From Acidobacteriota bacterium (GTDB lineage Bacteria; Acidobacteriota; Terriglobia; Acidiferrales; UBA7541), in assembly GCA_003224145.1 (NCBI GenBank), contig QHYN01000238.1, positions 1-41,639 of the forward strand: a stretch of DNA of 41,639 bases, written 5' to 3'. Each line of letters begins with the position of its first letter. Position 1 is the stretch's first letter. The notes beneath the pieces are model-generated. The model was not told where the DNA came from. It did not search any database and was given only the letters and a program-made list of their open reading frames with translations. The translations under genes were made by a program, and so were the position numbers. Of this stretch, positions 23,751 to 33,372 are shown piece by piece.

Positions 23751-25826
23751 ATGACTTCGCCTAGTGTGACCCCGATCCAGTCGGGATCGCTGTTTGCTCG
23801 ACCGCTGCTGGCCGCCGTGCTGGCCATGACGCTTGCAGGGGGACCCGGCTCTCCTGCCTTTGCGCAGGAGCCGCAGCAACCCCCTCCGGCTCCGCCGGCG
23901 AAAACAACTGCGGCGCCGATACCGGTGTCGCTCGGGTCGGCGAAGCATAATTTCACGCGTGCGCCTAGACCGTTCCCAAACCTGATTGCTCCATACCGCG
24001 CGATTAAGATCGAGGAAACCAGTGTCGCTAATTCGCCGCGCGTCGAGCAGCTCGTTCATGAGGGAAAGCTGGAACTCTCGCTTCAAGATGCTGTGGAACT
24101 TGCCCTGGAAAACAGCGTGGACATCGCGGTGCAGCGCTATTATCCCTGGATCGCGGATGTCGGCATTCTCAAGGCATCGTCAGGCTCCTCCGGGTATGGG
24201 ACTCCGGGCGCAGCCATCGCTGCCTCCTCCGCCAGTCTCAACCCCTTTGCGTTCACGATCACTTCTTATGATCCTCTGCTCACGTCCTCGGTCTTTTTCG
24301 ACGATCGCAAGACACCCATCAACAACCCGTTCATTTCCGGAACCGGAACTTCCGCGACGGCCGCTTCGATCGTAAGTCACACGGCCACCTACAACACGCA
24401 ATATTCCCAGTATTTCCCGACGGGAACGAGCATGAGCGTCACCTATGACAACACGCGATCTTCCAACAGTGCTGCGGCCAACTTTTTTAATCCGGCGGTG
24501 CAATCCTCGATCTTCGTCTCGTTTAGCCAGAACTTGCTTAGTGGCTTCGGACTGACCGTGAATCGCCGCAATATCCTCATCGCCAAGAACAATCGCAAGA
24601 TTGCCGACTTGGCCTTCGCGCAACAGGCCATCACCACCACCACGAATACTATTACCGCGTACTGGGAGCTCGTTTACGCGCGAGCGAATGTCAAGGTGCA
24701 GGAGCAAGCCGTAGCGGTTTCCGAAAAGCTCTATAACGACAACAAGAAACAGCTTGAAATTGGAACGATGGCCCCCCTGGACGTGACTCGCGCCGAAGCC
24801 CAATTGGCGACCGACCGCCAGAATCTTATCGTCGCCCAAACCGTGCAGCTCCAGGACGAACAGACGCTGAAAAACGCCATCACCAGGAATCCCCTGGATC
24901 CTCGCCTCGTCAACGTCGAGATCATCCCGACGGACAAGCCGAGCACCCCGGAACAAATTGAAGCTCCCAGTTTCGAAGAGGCGCTGCGAGAGGCCTACAC
25001 AAAACGCCCGGACCTCCTGGAGCAGGAGTACAACTTAAAGAACGCGGGCATTGACGTGAAAGCCACTCACAACGCGCTGCTGCCGACAGCAACGCTGAGC
25101 GCTCAATACGGAACCGTAGGGCTGAGTGGTAACTCGCTTATAAAGGGGACCAGTAAACTGATCAGCAGTGAGGTACCCATCGTGGATGCAAGCGGCAATC
25201 CCGTGTCTGTGAATGGCACCCCGATTTTCGAACCTGCTTTTTCCACGCCTACCACTGGCACGTCGCAGAGTGGTTTCGGCGACGCCATGAGCTCCGTGTT
25301 TCACAATAACAACCCGGACTATGCGGTCGGCGTAAGCATCACCATTCCCATTCGCAATCGCTCCTTGCAGGCGGATAACCAGCGTTCCATGCTCGTCCAG
25401 CGGCAGCTCGAAACACAAATGCAACAGTTGAAAAACGCGGCTTTGCTCGACGTGCGCAACACCTACATCGCTTTGGAACAGGACCGCGCGCGTGTGGAAG
25501 CCGCTAGTAAGGCACGCGAACTTCAACAGCAGACCTTTGAAGCCGAGCAGAAGAAATACCAACTCGGTGCGTCCACGGTCTACCAGGTCATCTTGACGCA
25601 GCGCGATTTTGTCACCGCTCAAGGCACGGAGCTTCGTGCACTCGCCGACCTGGTCGAAGCGAGAGCCAACTACGAGCGCGCGGTCGGGCGCACACTGGAG
25701 GTCAACCGAGTGACTATCGCCGACGCCAAGACCGGCGAAGTGGAACGCGAGACGCTCATCCCCGGCACCTTGCACGGCCAGGTTGTCGGCACCGAGAAAC
25801 TTTTCTCCGACGCCGACCAAAAGTAG
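23751..25826 (+). CDS. TolC-family outer membrane efflux protein
   Basis: 691 aa. The ATG at 23751 is used for its AAGGAG site; a TTG six codons upstream has none. A signal peptide (LLAAVLAMTLAGGPGSPAFAQ) is followed by a proline-rich linker and two TolC-type repeats: LSLQDAVELALENSVDIAVQ and SFEEALREAYTKRPDLLEQE, with long helical coiled segments (QQAITTTTNTITAYWELVYA, LLDVRNTYIALEQDRARVEA). It would form the outer membrane channel of a tripartite efflux or secretion system. It is longer than TolC (~470 aa), with extra sequence at the start and between repeats. No pump or adaptor gene is adjacent. Confidence 0.9.
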   Translation: MTSPSVTPIQSGSLFARPLLAAVLAMTLAGGPGSPAFAQEPQQPPPAPPAKTTAAPIPVSLGSAKHNFTRAPRPFPNLIAPYRAIKIEETSVANSPRVEQLVHEGKLELSLQDAVELALENSVDIAVQRYYPWIADVGILKASSGSSGYGTPGAAIAASSASLNPFAFTITSYDPLLTSSVFFDDRKTPINNPFISGTGTSATAASIVSHTATYNTQYSQYFPTGTSMSVTYDNTRSSNSAAANFFNPAVQSSIFVSFSQNLLSGFGLTVNRRNILIAKNNRKIADLAFAQQAITTTTNTITAYWELVYARANVKVQEQAVAVSEKLYNDNKKQLEIGTMAPLDVTRAEAQLATDRQNLIVAQTVQLQDEQTLKNAITRNPLDPRLVNVEIIPTDKPSTPEQIEAPSFEEALREAYTKRPDLLEQEYNLKNAGIDVKATHNALLPTATLSAQYGTVGLSGNSLIKGTSKLISSEVPIVDASGNPVSVNGTPIFEPAFSTPTTGTSQSGFGDAMSSVFHNNNPDYAVGVSITIPIRNRSLQADNQRSMLVQRQLETQMQQLKNAALLDVRNTYIALEQDRARVEAASKARELQQQTFEAEQKKYQLGASTVYQVILTQRDFVTAQGTELRALADLVEARANYERAVGRTLEVNRVTIADAKTGEVERETLIPGTLHGQVVGTEKLFSDADQK

Positions 25827-26156
25827 CCAATCGCGAACATTCTTAAGCCGGCTCGGGCAATCCAATCCGGCCAGCTTTACCTTTTTCGTATCCACACGCG
25901 AAGGGGATTAACGGCTTACAGCGCCACCATCTCGCCTGAACGAAGCAGGACGCGCGAGCGCGCGTCGAGGCGAAATTCCCAAATGAGTAATTACAGGCAG
26001 ACGGCACGCTTTCCGGCTGGAACCCAAGTTATCGGGAAATGATCACCTTTTGATGAGGACTTCCAGGGCCTCACGTGGTAATTTGCCCAAGCCGCTGGCC
26101 CTCAGAACTGCACCCAGGGACGGGGATCAGTGAACGTTCATCTTCGAGGAGAAAAC
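25827..26156. other. Intergenic stretch without recognised gene
   Basis: 330 bp between the TolC-like gene and the DUF1264 gene. It has only the ribosome-binding site GAGGAG for the latter near 26146. No terminator with T-run, promoter pair or RNA is evident. Confidence 0.5.
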
Positions 26157-26690
26157 ATGAATTACAAGTTCGCTTTTTTCAGCGCGGTCGTGATGACGGG
26201 AATTCTTGCCTTGGGATCCCGCAGCAGCCCCCAGCAGGAAAAGCCGCGGACCCCGGCAGACGGCCACGAAATTCACGTTCTTGCCCCGCACCAGATGGAT
26301 GGCAAGGTGATGGGGCCCTATCATCATTACTGCAAGGCCGTTTCGAGCGAAGTGCTGGAGTGTCTGATTTACGAGTCCACGGAGCCCAATGCGCTGCTCA
26401 AACAGGTGGAATACTTCGTGGCCAAGGGCGTCTCGCGCTCCAACGTCTCCCTCGACACTTGGAACAAGTTTTATCATGATCACGCGGTCGAAATCGCCAC
26501 CGGACGCGTGCAGGTCTTGGATCGCACTCCCGAAGAGGCCAAGAAAATTGCCGAAGCTGCCGCTCAGACCGACGGAATCATCTTCCATCTTTGGTGGCCC
26601 GACAACGCGAAAGCCCCGAGCGGTGTCGTCAAACACCCGCAGTCCGTCGGCCACAAGGAATTGACCGCCAACGAATACAACGCCAAGTAG
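26157..26690 (+). CDS. DUF1264 (OBAP-like) secreted protein
   Basis: 177 aa from the ATG at 26157, with GAGGAG 6 nt upstream. The N-terminus NYKFAFFSAVVMTGILALG acts as signal or anchor. The following GPYHHYCKAVSSEVLECLIYES, VEYFVAKGV, and TWNKFYHDHAVEIATGRVQVL match the DUF1264 family, named for oil-body-associated proteins in plants but common in bacteria with unknown role. Histidines and cysteine in HHYC suggest metal binding. It precedes the sulfite-oxidase-type gene by 33 bp and may be part of that electron-transfer unit. Confidence 0.75.
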   Translation: MNYKFAFFSAVVMTGILALGSRSSPQQEKPRTPADGHEIHVLAPHQMDGKVMGPYHHYCKAVSSEVLECLIYESTEPNALLKQVEYFVAKGVSRSNVSLDTWNKFYHDHAVEIATGRVQVLDRTPEEAKKIAEAAAQTDGIIFHLWWPDNAKAPSGVVKHPQSVGHKELTANEYNAK

Positions 26691-26723
26691 ACGGCTGTGT
26701 TGATGTCAAGCGGGAGATCCCGG

Positions 26724-27893
26724 ATGATTTCGCGACGCGAGCTTCTCAAAGACGCCTCCTTTTTGCTGGCGGCCGCAGGCGCAGCCCAGCCTGTGCTCAG
26801 TTGGGCTGCCACCCAATACGACGTGCCGACAATTCCGGGCAAAGACGGAATGATTTTGCGTTCCTTCCGCTTCCTTGATGTCGAGATGCCAATGGAATTC
26901 CTGAACTCGTGGATCACACCCGTCCCGCACTTCTTCGTGCGCAACCACATGCACGAGCCGAGTACAGTCGATGCCGCCGAGTGGCGCCTCAGTGTGACCG
27001 GGGAAGTGGAAAAACCGTTTACGCTGAGCCTTGCCGATCTCGGCAAGGTCGAATCGCACACGGTTATCAACACACTGGAATGTGCCGGTAATGGACGTGC
27101 TTTCCAGCATCCCTCGGTTCCGGGCATTCAATGGCAGCGGGGGGCCGTCGGTACGGCCCGGTTCAGCGGTCCTCGCCTTCGCGACCTGCTGCAACGCGCG
27201 GGCGTCAAAACCGCGGGCAAGCACGTAATGTTCCGCGGCCTGGACGAAGTGCCCGGGAAAGTGCCGCCATTTATCCGTAGTATTCCAATTCAGAAGGCAA
27301 TGGACACGGACACCCTGGTGGCCACGCAAATGAACGGTGCGCCGCTCGAAAAGCATCACGGATTCCCCGCCCGGGCCTTAGTTCCCGGCTGGATCGGGGC
27401 CGCCTCCTGCAAGTGGCTCACGGAGATCAAGATTCTCGACAAGGAATTCGACGGCAACTTCATGAAGCCGGGATATCGCTTTCCCAACCAACCCGTTGCC
27501 CCGGGCGGCTCAGTCAATCCCGACGACGCGCATCCCGTCACCGGGCTGAATGTGAAGTCTGTGATTGCGAGCCCGGCTGACGACTCCAAGGCAAAGCGGG
27601 GCGTAGTTCCCATTCGCGGCGCTGCCTGGGCAGGCGAGGCCGACATCGCGAAGGTTGAGGTCTCCACGGACGCGGGCGCGACTTGGTCCCCAGCGCGGCT
27701 CGCCGCCGATCATGCCAAGTATGCTTGGCGACTCTGGAGCTACTCATGGGAGGCCGCCAAGAGCGGCGAGTACACCATCCTGTCGCGCGCCGCGGACACC
27801 CAAGGCCGCTCTCAACCCGAAACCGCCGCCTGGAATCCGAGCGGCTATCTTTACAACGCCATCGATCAGGTGAAGATCCATGTCGAAGCCTAG
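26724..27893 (+). CDS. Tat-exported sulfite oxidase-family molybdoenzyme (SorA-like)
   Basis: 389 aa. The ATG at 26724 has GGGAG upstream and starts the Tat leader SRRELLKDASFLLAAAG. The molybdopterin domain includes NTLECAGNGRAF, with C120 as the expected molybdenum ligand, HHGFPARALVPGWIGAASCKWL, and the C-terminal dimerisation domain with VPIRGAAWAGEADIAKVEVS. The family oxidises sulfite to sulfate in the periplasm. The stop overlaps the start of a small cytochrome c gene by 14 nt, the arrangement of SorAB sulfite:cytochrome c oxidoreductases. Other oxyanion substrates cannot be excluded. Confidence 0.88.
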   Translation: MISRRELLKDASFLLAAAGAAQPVLSWAATQYDVPTIPGKDGMILRSFRFLDVEMPMEFLNSWITPVPHFFVRNHMHEPSTVDAAEWRLSVTGEVEKPFTLSLADLGKVESHTVINTLECAGNGRAFQHPSVPGIQWQRGAVGTARFSGPRLRDLLQRAGVKTAGKHVMFRGLDEVPGKVPPFIRSIPIQKAMDTDTLVATQMNGAPLEKHHGFPARALVPGWIGAASCKWLTEIKILDKEFDGNFMKPGYRFPNQPVAPGGSVNPDDAHPVTGLNVKSVIASPADDSKAKRGVVPIRGAAWAGEADIAKVEVSTDAGATWSPARLAADHAKYAWRLWSYSWEAAKSGEYTILSRAADTQGRSQPETAAWNPSGYLYNAIDQVKIHVEA

Positions 27894-28206
27894 CGCACTG
27901 ACGATTCTTGGCCTGGTTACAACCTGCGCGCCCTTGTTCTGGGCGCAGTCGCCGCAGGCGCCCGATCTCCCGCCCGGCGAGATGCAGGCCAAGGCTCGCA
28001 CTGCCTGCCTCGAGTGTCATGAAGCGCGCATTATCCTGCAACAGCGGCTCAACAAGGCTGCCTGGACGCGGGAAGTCGACAAGATGATCAAGTGGGGCGC
28101 CCTGGTGGGTCCCAAGGATCGCGATCCTCTGATCGACTACTTCAGCGTAAACTTCCCGCCGGAAAAAGCACCCGAACCCGCTGTGCGCGTGAAAAAGAAG
28201 CAGTAA
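27880..28206 (+). CDS. Small periplasmic c-type cytochrome (SorB-like)
   Basis: 108 aa with a signal peptide ([17 protein letters not shown]) and one haem motif CLECH (C43, C46, H47). The remainder ([26 protein letters not shown]) is like the small subunit of sulfite dehydrogenases and related single-haem proteins, where a methionine in the M-K-W-G region is the usual second haem ligand. It overlaps the molybdoenzyme gene by 14 nt, so it is translationally coupled and is probably its electron acceptor. Confidence 0.85.
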   Translation: MSKPSALTILGLVTTCAPLFWAQSPQAPDLPPGEMQAKARTACLECHEARIILQQRLNKAAWTREVDKMIKWGALVGPKDRDPLIDYFSVNFPPEKAPEPAVRVKKKQ

Positions 28207-28281
28207 TCACCCACAATCGCACCGCAGCGAAAATACAGTCCTCTGCCATGCGACGCGACCAAACATTCGATCAGGCTACGC

Positions 28282-28310
28282 TTGCCCACCCGCAGCCTTT
28301 CGAATAGCAT
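28282..28310 (+). promoter_or_regulatory. Possible promoter for the methylmalonyl-CoA mutase operon
   Basis: TTGCCC (28282-28287), a 17-nt spacer, then TAGCAT (28305-28310). Each box matches the sigma70 consensus at four of six positions, so this is only a weak prediction. Confidence 0.25.
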
Positions 28311-28363
28311 TAATCTGTGCAACAGCCGAGAGCTTGTTTCAACGCAACCGGAGAGCCACAAAC

Positions 28364-30082
28364 ATGAGCGAGAAGCCCAGAGGAACTACGCAAACCGCGC
28401 CTCCGGCTGACGCTTCCTCGACTCCGCGCAAACCCGCCGCCAAAGAACTCGCCTGGGAGAAGAACACCCTCCAGCCAACCTTGGAAAAAAGCCTCGAGCG
28501 CCAGACCGAATTCACGACGGTCTCCGGCCATCCCATCCGGCGGCTCTATACCGAAGCCGACCTACCCAACTGGGATCCTGAGCGCGATCTGGGCTTCCCC
28601 GGCGAACCACCTTATACGCGTGGAATACATTCCACCATGTACCGCAGCCGCCTCTGGACCATGCGTCAATTTGCCGGCTTTGGCACCGCCGAGGATACCA
28701 ACCAGCGCTTCCGCTATCTGACTTCGCAAGGGCAGACCGGCCTATCCACTGCCTTTGATCTCCCCACTCTTATGGGCTACGACTCCGACCACCCCCTCGC
28801 CGAGGGCGAAGTCGGAAAATGCGGTGTGGCCATCAGCTCCCTCGCGGACATGGAAGTCCTGTTCGATCACATTCCGCTCGCCAACGTGACTACCTCGATG
28901 ACCATCAATTCTCCTGCGGCCGTCATCTGGGCCATGTACCTCGCCGTCGCCGAAAAGCAGGGCGCGGACTGGAAGAAAATCTCCGGCACTCTCCAGAACG
29001 ACATCCTCAAGGAATACATCGCACAGAAGGAATACATCTACCCTCCTGAGCCCTCGATGCGCCTGGTCATTGACACGTTTGAATTCGGCGTAAAGAACAC
29101 CCCCAAGTTCAACACGATCTCCATCAGCGGCTATCACATCCGCGAAGCCGGCTCGACGGCCATCCAAGAATTAGCTTTCACTTTGCGCGATGGGTTGGAA
29201 TACGTCGAATGGGGCATGCGCCGCGGCATGGACATTGACCAATTTGTGCCGCAGCTCTCCTTCTTCTTCAACGCCCACAACGATTTCTTCGAAGAGATTG
29301 CCAAGTATCGTGCCGCCCGCCGCATCTGGCACAAAGCCATGGTCGAACGCTACAAATCGAAGAACCCGCGCTCCTGGGCGTTGCGCTTCCACTCGCAAAC
29401 CGCTGGCTGCTCCCTCACGGCGCAGCAGCCCTATAATAACGTCGTGCGCACGGCGCTCCAAGCGCTTGCCGCAGTCCTCGGCGGCACGCAATCCCTGCAT
29501 ACGAATTCGCTGGATGAAGCCTGGGCCTTGCCCACCGAATTCGCTGCCACCATCGCGCTGCGCACGCAACAAATCATCGCCCACGAAACCGGTGTGACCA
29601 ACACCGTCGATCCGCTCGGCGGCTCTTACTTCGTCGAGACGCTCACCAATGAAGCCGAGCGCGGCGCGTGGGATTACATTGAAAAAATCGATTCCATGGG
29701 CGGCATGGTCGCGGCCATCGAGCGCGGCTATCCCCAGCGCGAAATCGCCGAAGCTTCCTACCGCTATCAGATGGCCGTGGACAGAAAAGAAAAAATCATC
29801 GTCGGCGTGAACGATTTTGTCTCCGAAGAAAAGCCTCTGGAAACCTTGCAAATTGACGAAACCGTGGCCCGCCGCCAGGCCGACCGCCTCCGCAAACTCC
29901 GCGCCGAGCGCTCGCAAGCCGAAGTGGACCGCCGCCTCAACAGCCTCCGCACCGCCGCCAAAGGCAACGAAAATCTCATGCCATTCATCTTCGACGCCGT
30001 CAAATCCTACGCCACGCTCGGAGAAATCTGCGACGCCATGCGCGACGTCTTCGGCACCTACGAAGAAGTCGCCATCACCTGA
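28364..30082 (+). CDS. Methylmalonyl-CoA mutase, catalytic large subunit (split form)
   Basis: 572 aa from the ATG at 28364. It carries the TIM-barrel catalytic domain: [40 protein letters not shown], and [20 protein letters not shown]. It has no B12-binding domain; that is encoded separately at 30579. The pair interconverts methylmalonyl-CoA and succinyl-CoA with adenosylcobalamin. This two-gene form is common in archaea and many bacteria. The intervening 467-bp cassette (30095-30561) separates the two genes and probably entered an original operon. No ATPase chaperone (meaB) is in the window. It could also be the isobutyryl- or ethylmalonyl-type mutase, but the sequence is closest to the methylmalonyl-CoA type. 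Confidence 0.9.
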   Translation: MSEKPRGTTQTAPPADASSTPRKPAAKELAWEKNTLQPTLEKSLERQTEFTTVSGHPIRRLYTEADLPNWDPERDLGFPGEPPYTRGIHSTMYRSRLWTMRQFAGFGTAEDTNQRFRYLTSQGQTGLSTAFDLPTLMGYDSDHPLAEGEVGKCGVAISSLADMEVLFDHIPLANVTTSMTINSPAAVIWAMYLAVAEKQGADWKKISGTLQNDILKEYIAQKEYIYPPEPSMRLVIDTFEFGVKNTPKFNTISISGYHIREAGSTAIQELAFTLRDGLEYVEWGMRRGMDIDQFVPQLSFFFNAHNDFFEEIAKYRAARRIWHKAMVERYKSKNPRSWALRFHSQTAGCSLTAQQPYNNVVRTALQALAAVLGGTQSLHTNSLDEAWALPTEFAATIALRTQQIIAHETGVTNTVDPLGGSYFVETLTNEAERGAWDYIEKIDSMGGMVAAIERGYPQREIAEASYRYQMAVDRKEKIIVGVNDFVSEEKPLETLQIDETVARRQADRLRKLRAERSQAEVDRRLNSLRTAAKGNENLMPFIFDAVKSYATLGEICDAMRDVFGTYEEVAIT

Positions 30083-30094
30083 CTCTTGTTTTTC

Positions 30095-30123
30095 TTCTCT
30101 GTGCCCTCTGTGTACTCTGTGTT
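30095..30123 (+). repeat. Left terminal inverted repeat
   Basis: It reads as three 9-nt units ending in CTCTGTG (TTCTCTGTG, CCCTCTGTG, TACTCTGTG) and a final TT. Such CTCTGTG-rich tracts look like a low-complexity repeat but are matched precisely in inverse at 30533-30561. Confidence 0.7.
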
Positions 30124-30135
30124 AAAAAGACCTTA

Positions 30136-30516
30136 ATGGATGACACCGCACTCACCCGCGCGATCATCGGCGCTGCAATTGAGGTGCACAAGCTATTAGG
30201 TCCGGGCCTGTTGGAATCGGCATACGAAGACTGCCTATGTCATGAACTTGCGCTTCGCGGTATTCATTTCGAAAAGCAGAAGCCCATCCCGCTTGTTTAC
30301 AAAGGAACAAAGCTGGAATGTGGATTTCGCCTGGACTTGCTTGTTGAAGGCAGGGTCGTCGTTGAGCTCAAATCGGTTGATGGTCTTGGCCCGATCCACG
30401 AAGCAATAATATTGACTTATCTGCGACTCTCCGGGCACCAGCTTGGACTGCTGAATCAATTTCAATGTGCCGGTCTTGAAAGATGGCGTTCGCCGATTCA
30501 TCATGCCCCCCAATAG
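30136..30516 (+). CDS. GxxExxY protein (PD-(D/E)XK nuclease-like fold)
   Basis: 126 aa. The name-giving motif is GLLESAY (G24, E27, Y30). Further on, [15 protein letters not shown] has the D-x(n)-E-x-K layout of PD-(D/E)XK nucleases. The family is widespread and scattered in bacteria, with unknown role. Its ATG is 13 nt after the left inverted repeat. Composition is AT-richer than the flanking mutase genes. It is carried in the IR-bounded cassette within the mutase operon, suggesting selfish or passenger behaviour; no function in methylmalonyl-CoA metabolism is implied. Confidence 0.85.
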   Translation: MDDTALTRAIIGAAIEVHKLLGPGLLESAYEDCLCHELALRGIHFEKQKPIPLVYKGTKLECGFRLDLLVEGRVVVELKSVDGLGPIHEAIILTYLRLSGHQLGLLNQFQCAGLERWRSPIHHAPQ

Positions 30517-30532
30517 CAACAAGACGTCTCTC

Positions 30533-30561
30533 AACACAGAGTACGCAGAGAGCACAGAGAA
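30533..30561 (-). repeat. Right terminal inverted repeat
   Basis: On the minus strand it reads TTCTCTGTG, CTCTCTGCG, TACTCTGTG and TT. It differs from the left repeat at two positions out of 29. Confidence 0.7.
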
Positions 30562-30578
30562 GAGGCAACAGAGGCACA

Positions 30579-30980
30579 ATGCCTGAGAAGAAAATACGAG
30601 TGCTGATTGCCAAGCCCGGGTTGGACGGCCACGACCGGGGCGCCAAAGTCATCGCGCGCGCGCTCCGCGACGCCGGAATGGAAGTCATCTACACCGGCCT
30701 GCGCCAGACGCCGGAGATGATCGCTTCCGCTGCCGTGCAGGAAGACGTCGACGTCATCGGCCTGTCCATTCTCTCCGGCGCCCACAACACGATTTGTCCG
30801 CAGCTCATGAACCTCCTTCGCGAAAAAGGGATGTCCGACGTTACCGTGCTCGTCGGCGGCATCATCCCCGAGGGCGACATTCCTGCCCTAAAGCAATCGG
30901 GCATCGCCGAAATCTTCCTTCCCGGCACTTCCACGCAAGACATCGTCGAATTCATCCACAAGCGCGTTTCGCAACACTAG
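30579..30980 (+). CDS. Methylmalonyl-CoA mutase small, B12-binding subunit
   Basis: 133 aa. The start ATG at 30579 follows an AGAGG site; longer upstream frames run through the cassette and are not credible. The cobalamin-binding motif DGHDRG supplies the lower axial ligand H18, and later segments [14 protein letters not shown] and [11 protein letters not shown] belong to the same fold. It complements the large subunit at 28364. Its stop overlaps the stop of the convergent rsgA gene by 4 nt. Confidence 0.93.
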   Translation: MPEKKIRVLIAKPGLDGHDRGAKVIARALRDAGMEVIYTGLRQTPEMIASAAVQEDVDVIGLSILSGAHNTICPQLMNLLREKGMSDVTVLVGGIIPEGDIPALKQSGIAEIFLPGTSTQDIVEFIHKRVSQH

Positions 30981-32050
30981 TCCCGTTTCTTGTGCCGGTA
31001 CATTTCTCGCACTCCCCTCATCAACTGTTTGACCCGCTGGTTGTATTCTGCTCGCGCTTCCGGATCCATCTTCCGCCGCAGGAATTCCTGTTCGCGCTGC
31101 AGCTTCCGCCGATTTTCGAGCCGTGCCGGATCCAAGACGCCCGCATCCAGCGCCGCTCGTACCGCGCAGCCCGGTTCACCTTCATGGCGGCAATCGCTAA
31201 ATCGGCACTGTTCCGCCAACTCGTCGATGTCGGCAAAGGCCTGGGCCATCCCTTCCTCCGCGTCCCACAATTGCAATTCCCGCAATCCCGGCGTGTCCAT
31301 AAGCAACGCTCCCCCAGGCAAAACAAAAAGCTGTCGCGCCGTTGTCGTATGCCGCCCCCGGCTGTCGCTCTCGCGGACTTCCCGTACTTCCTGTCGCGCG
31401 TCTCCTAGAAGCCGGTTCGCGAGCGTCGATTTGCCGACTCCCGAAGAACCCAGCATCGCCAGTGTCTTCCCCGGCCGAAGTAGCGGCTCCAGTTCCCGCA
31501 AACCTTGCCCCGTTTTTGCGCTGACCACGCACACCTCCGCTCCCAACGCGACTTTCTCCATCTCCGCCGCCTTTTCCCGAGCGTCTCGGCAAGTGTCCGC
31601 CTTGTTCAACACGACGACCGGCTTCGCTCCTGATTCCCAGCACTGCGCCAGATAGCGCTCCACGCGCCGCGGATTGAAATCGCCATCCAGCGCAGAAACC
31701 AGCAACACTGTGTCCACATTGGCTGCCAGCACTTGTTCGGCGATCTTCTTCCCCGGCGTTTTGCGCACAAACGCACTGCGTCGCGGCAGCACCTCTCGAA
31801 TTAGCGCGGGGCTGTTCGCAGTATCGAGTTCCACCGCCGCCCAATCGCCCACGGTCGGCCAATCCGCACCCTCCTCTGCAGCCAGGCGCAGCTTTCCCGC
31901 CGCTTCCGCCATGCGCTCCCCGAAATCACCGGCAACGCGCCAGCACCCGCGGTGCTGCGCCACGACTCGCGCTGGCATCGTGCTTTCACGATCGCTGTCG
32001 CTCCAAACGGCCTCAAAATAGCCATCCCATCCCCATTGAATAATGGACAC
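30977..32050 (-). CDS. rsgA: Ribosome small subunit-dependent GTPase A
   Basis: 357 aa from a GTG at 32050, chosen for the AGGAGG 8 nt upstream; the frame also opens at a GTG at 32077. It is a circularly permuted GTPase: an OB-fold N-terminus, then G4 NKAD, then G1 GSSGVGKS, then G3 DTPG. A zinc-binding C-terminal part follows ([14 protein letters not shown]). RsgA helps the last steps of 30S subunit assembly. It converges on the mutase small-subunit gene, with a 4-nt overlap of the stop codons. Confidence 0.92.
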   Translation of the reverse strand: MSIIQWGWDGYFEAVWSDSDRESTMPARVVAQHRGCWRVAGDFGERMAEAAGKLRLAAEEGADWPTVGDWAAVELDTANSPALIREVLPRRSAFVRKTPGKKIAEQVLAANVDTVLLVSALDGDFNPRRVERYLAQCWESGAKPVVVLNKADTCRDAREKAAEMEKVALGAEVCVVSAKTGQGLRELEPLLRPGKTLAMLGSSGVGKSTLANRLLGDARQEVREVRESDSRGRHTTTARQLFVLPGGALLMDTPGLRELQLWDAEEGMAQAFADIDELAEQCRFSDCRHEGEPGCAVRAALDAGVLDPARLENRRKLQREQEFLRRKMDPEARAEYNQRVKQLMRGVREMYRHKKRD

Positions 32051-32379
32051 TGCAGGATCCTCCTGCGGCCATGCCACAACACACGGCCGCCGCTAATGCC
32101 AAATCAAAACAGCATTCGTTCTAAGTGGATTGGAATTGCGGGAGGGATGCTGCGGTCAGTTCATGCCAGCCGCGGAGACACACCCGCCCGCAAGGACTTT
32201 GCTCGTGGTTCGCACAGGCGCCTCCGTGGCTGAATTGAGCAATGCTGCACTACCGCACAGCATCGCCCTGAATCAAATCTTAGCGACGCGTCCAGTCCGA
32301 GTCAACACTCAAACTATTTGAGTAGCACCTTAGTTTCCGACTACGCGACTCATTGGGACTTGGCCCGATAAACGGTTCG
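32051..32379. other. Intergenic stretch holding a 28-nt repeat
   Basis: The gap holds the rsgA ribosome-binding site and one copy (32337-32364) of the 28-nt repeat described at 899-926. No RNA gene or credible coding frame was identified. Confidence 0.5.
32337..32364 (+). repeat. 28-nt imperfect dispersed repeat, copy B
   Basis: Matches 899-926 at 22 of 28 positions, same orientation. It ends 15 nt past the stop of the minus-strand gene at 32380. Confidence 0.45.
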
Positions 32380-33252
32380 TCACGCAACCCACGCAAACCA
32401 GATTCCCACAACTCGCCACGCGCTGCTCTCTTTAGCCAAAACGAGGTCGTACCCCCGGGCATCTTTTGGGCCATTGTAAATCTCTAAGGATACCAATGCT
32501 CTGTTCCGCTGCCTGTTGAACGTAAGTTCCTCGACTGAAGTCTTGCTCCGTTCTTCTTGCGCGAAGAACGTGCCATCCAAAACGATCTTCTTGATCAGTT
32601 CCTCATCACTTAAAGACTGTTCAGTTGGCGTTTGTCTCGGCGTGGACTTGCTCTCCGCCCACTGAATCGCTTTTCCAATTTCTTCGACACCCAGGACATC
32701 CACTTTCGCGACTTTGCGTAATTCCGCTAGTGAATCACCCCCTCCTCTCATGCCCAATGCCAGCGCCGCACAAACTGCGGAAAATGCCGCCTCATCATCG
32801 TCAGCAACAATTTGGGCCCTTTCGATCGTGTTTCTTAGAAAATCCAGGTCGCTCTCTGATTTCGTCTCAACTAGCCCACCAGCTAGAAAGCAGGACATCG
32901 CAGACTCTGTCTCCTTGTCCTTCTCGGCTTTAACGGCATTTCGGAGTGCTTGCATCCCCTGCTGATTTCCAATATAAGCCAAGCCTCGAGCCGCACCGCC
33001 CCTTTTCTCTTCGTCGGCGTCGGACAGGAACTTAATTAACGAAGGGACAGCTTCGTTGCCCATGGTAAACAATCGCCTGATTCCGTTCTCGTCGTCAGCC
33101 AGATTTCGCCGAACCCTCTCCTGAATGTTATGGCGTCGCAGGTTCCCTTGTTTCTCGATTCCGCTTTGCTGGGTCTGAGAAAACATTACTGTAGTACTTG
33201 CGAGGATGTAGGCAAATGTCAGAAGGCCGATTCGCGAAAAAATTAGTCTCAC
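32380..33252 (-). CDS. Secreted HEAT-repeat-like protein
   Basis: 290 aa with a signal peptide (LTFAYILASTTVMFSQ). Middle residues form HEAT-like helix pairs: GNEAVPSLIKFLSDADEEKR, ARGLAYIGNQQGMQALRN, VCAALALGMRGGGDSLAELR. The C-terminal ~70 residues are a mixed-fold segment ending VVGIWFAWVA. HEAT repeats usually bind other proteins; no enzyme motif is seen. The gene is AT-richer than its neighbours, like the ExbD-like gene at 969, and shares a repeat type at its 3' end with it. Confidence 0.65.
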   Translation of the reverse strand: MRLIFSRIGLLTFAYILASTTVMFSQTQQSGIEKQGNLRRHNIQERVRRNLADDENGIRRLFTMGNEAVPSLIKFLSDADEEKRGGAARGLAYIGNQQGMQALRNAVKAEKDKETESAMSCFLAGGLVETKSESDLDFLRNTIERAQIVADDDEAAFSAVCAALALGMRGGGDSLAELRKVAKVDVLGVEEIGKAIQWAESKSTPRQTPTEQSLSDEELIKKIVLDGTFFAQEERSKTSVEELTFNRQRNRALVSLEIYNGPKDARGYDLVLAKESSAWRVVGIWFAWVA

Positions 33253-33372
33253 ACATCCACCGTTGATTTGCAGCCGTCAACCAAGCGCAAATCAGCTTGC
33301 ACAAATATATGATAATGAACTCAAGCCGTCGGAAAGGCGATAACGGCAAACTGGGGGCTGCAATGCCCCAGC

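Larger units (their letters stand above)
30095..30561. mobile_element. GxxExxY cassette with 29-bp terminal inverted repeats
   Basis: The 29-nt left end (30095-30123) and right end (30533-30561) are inverted copies with 27 of 29 matches. Between them is a single gene, a GxxExxY protein. No transposase is present, so mobility would need help in trans or is past. The cassette begins 12 nt after the large mutase subunit stop and ends 17 nt before the small subunit start, splitting the operon without damaging either gene. Confidence 0.7.

Noticed and set aside
30483-30578. Longer N-terminus for the mutase B12-binding subunit
   Set aside because: The extra 32 codons run through the GxxExxY 3' end and the right inverted repeat, are low complexity, and the ATG at 30579 has its own ribosome-binding site.
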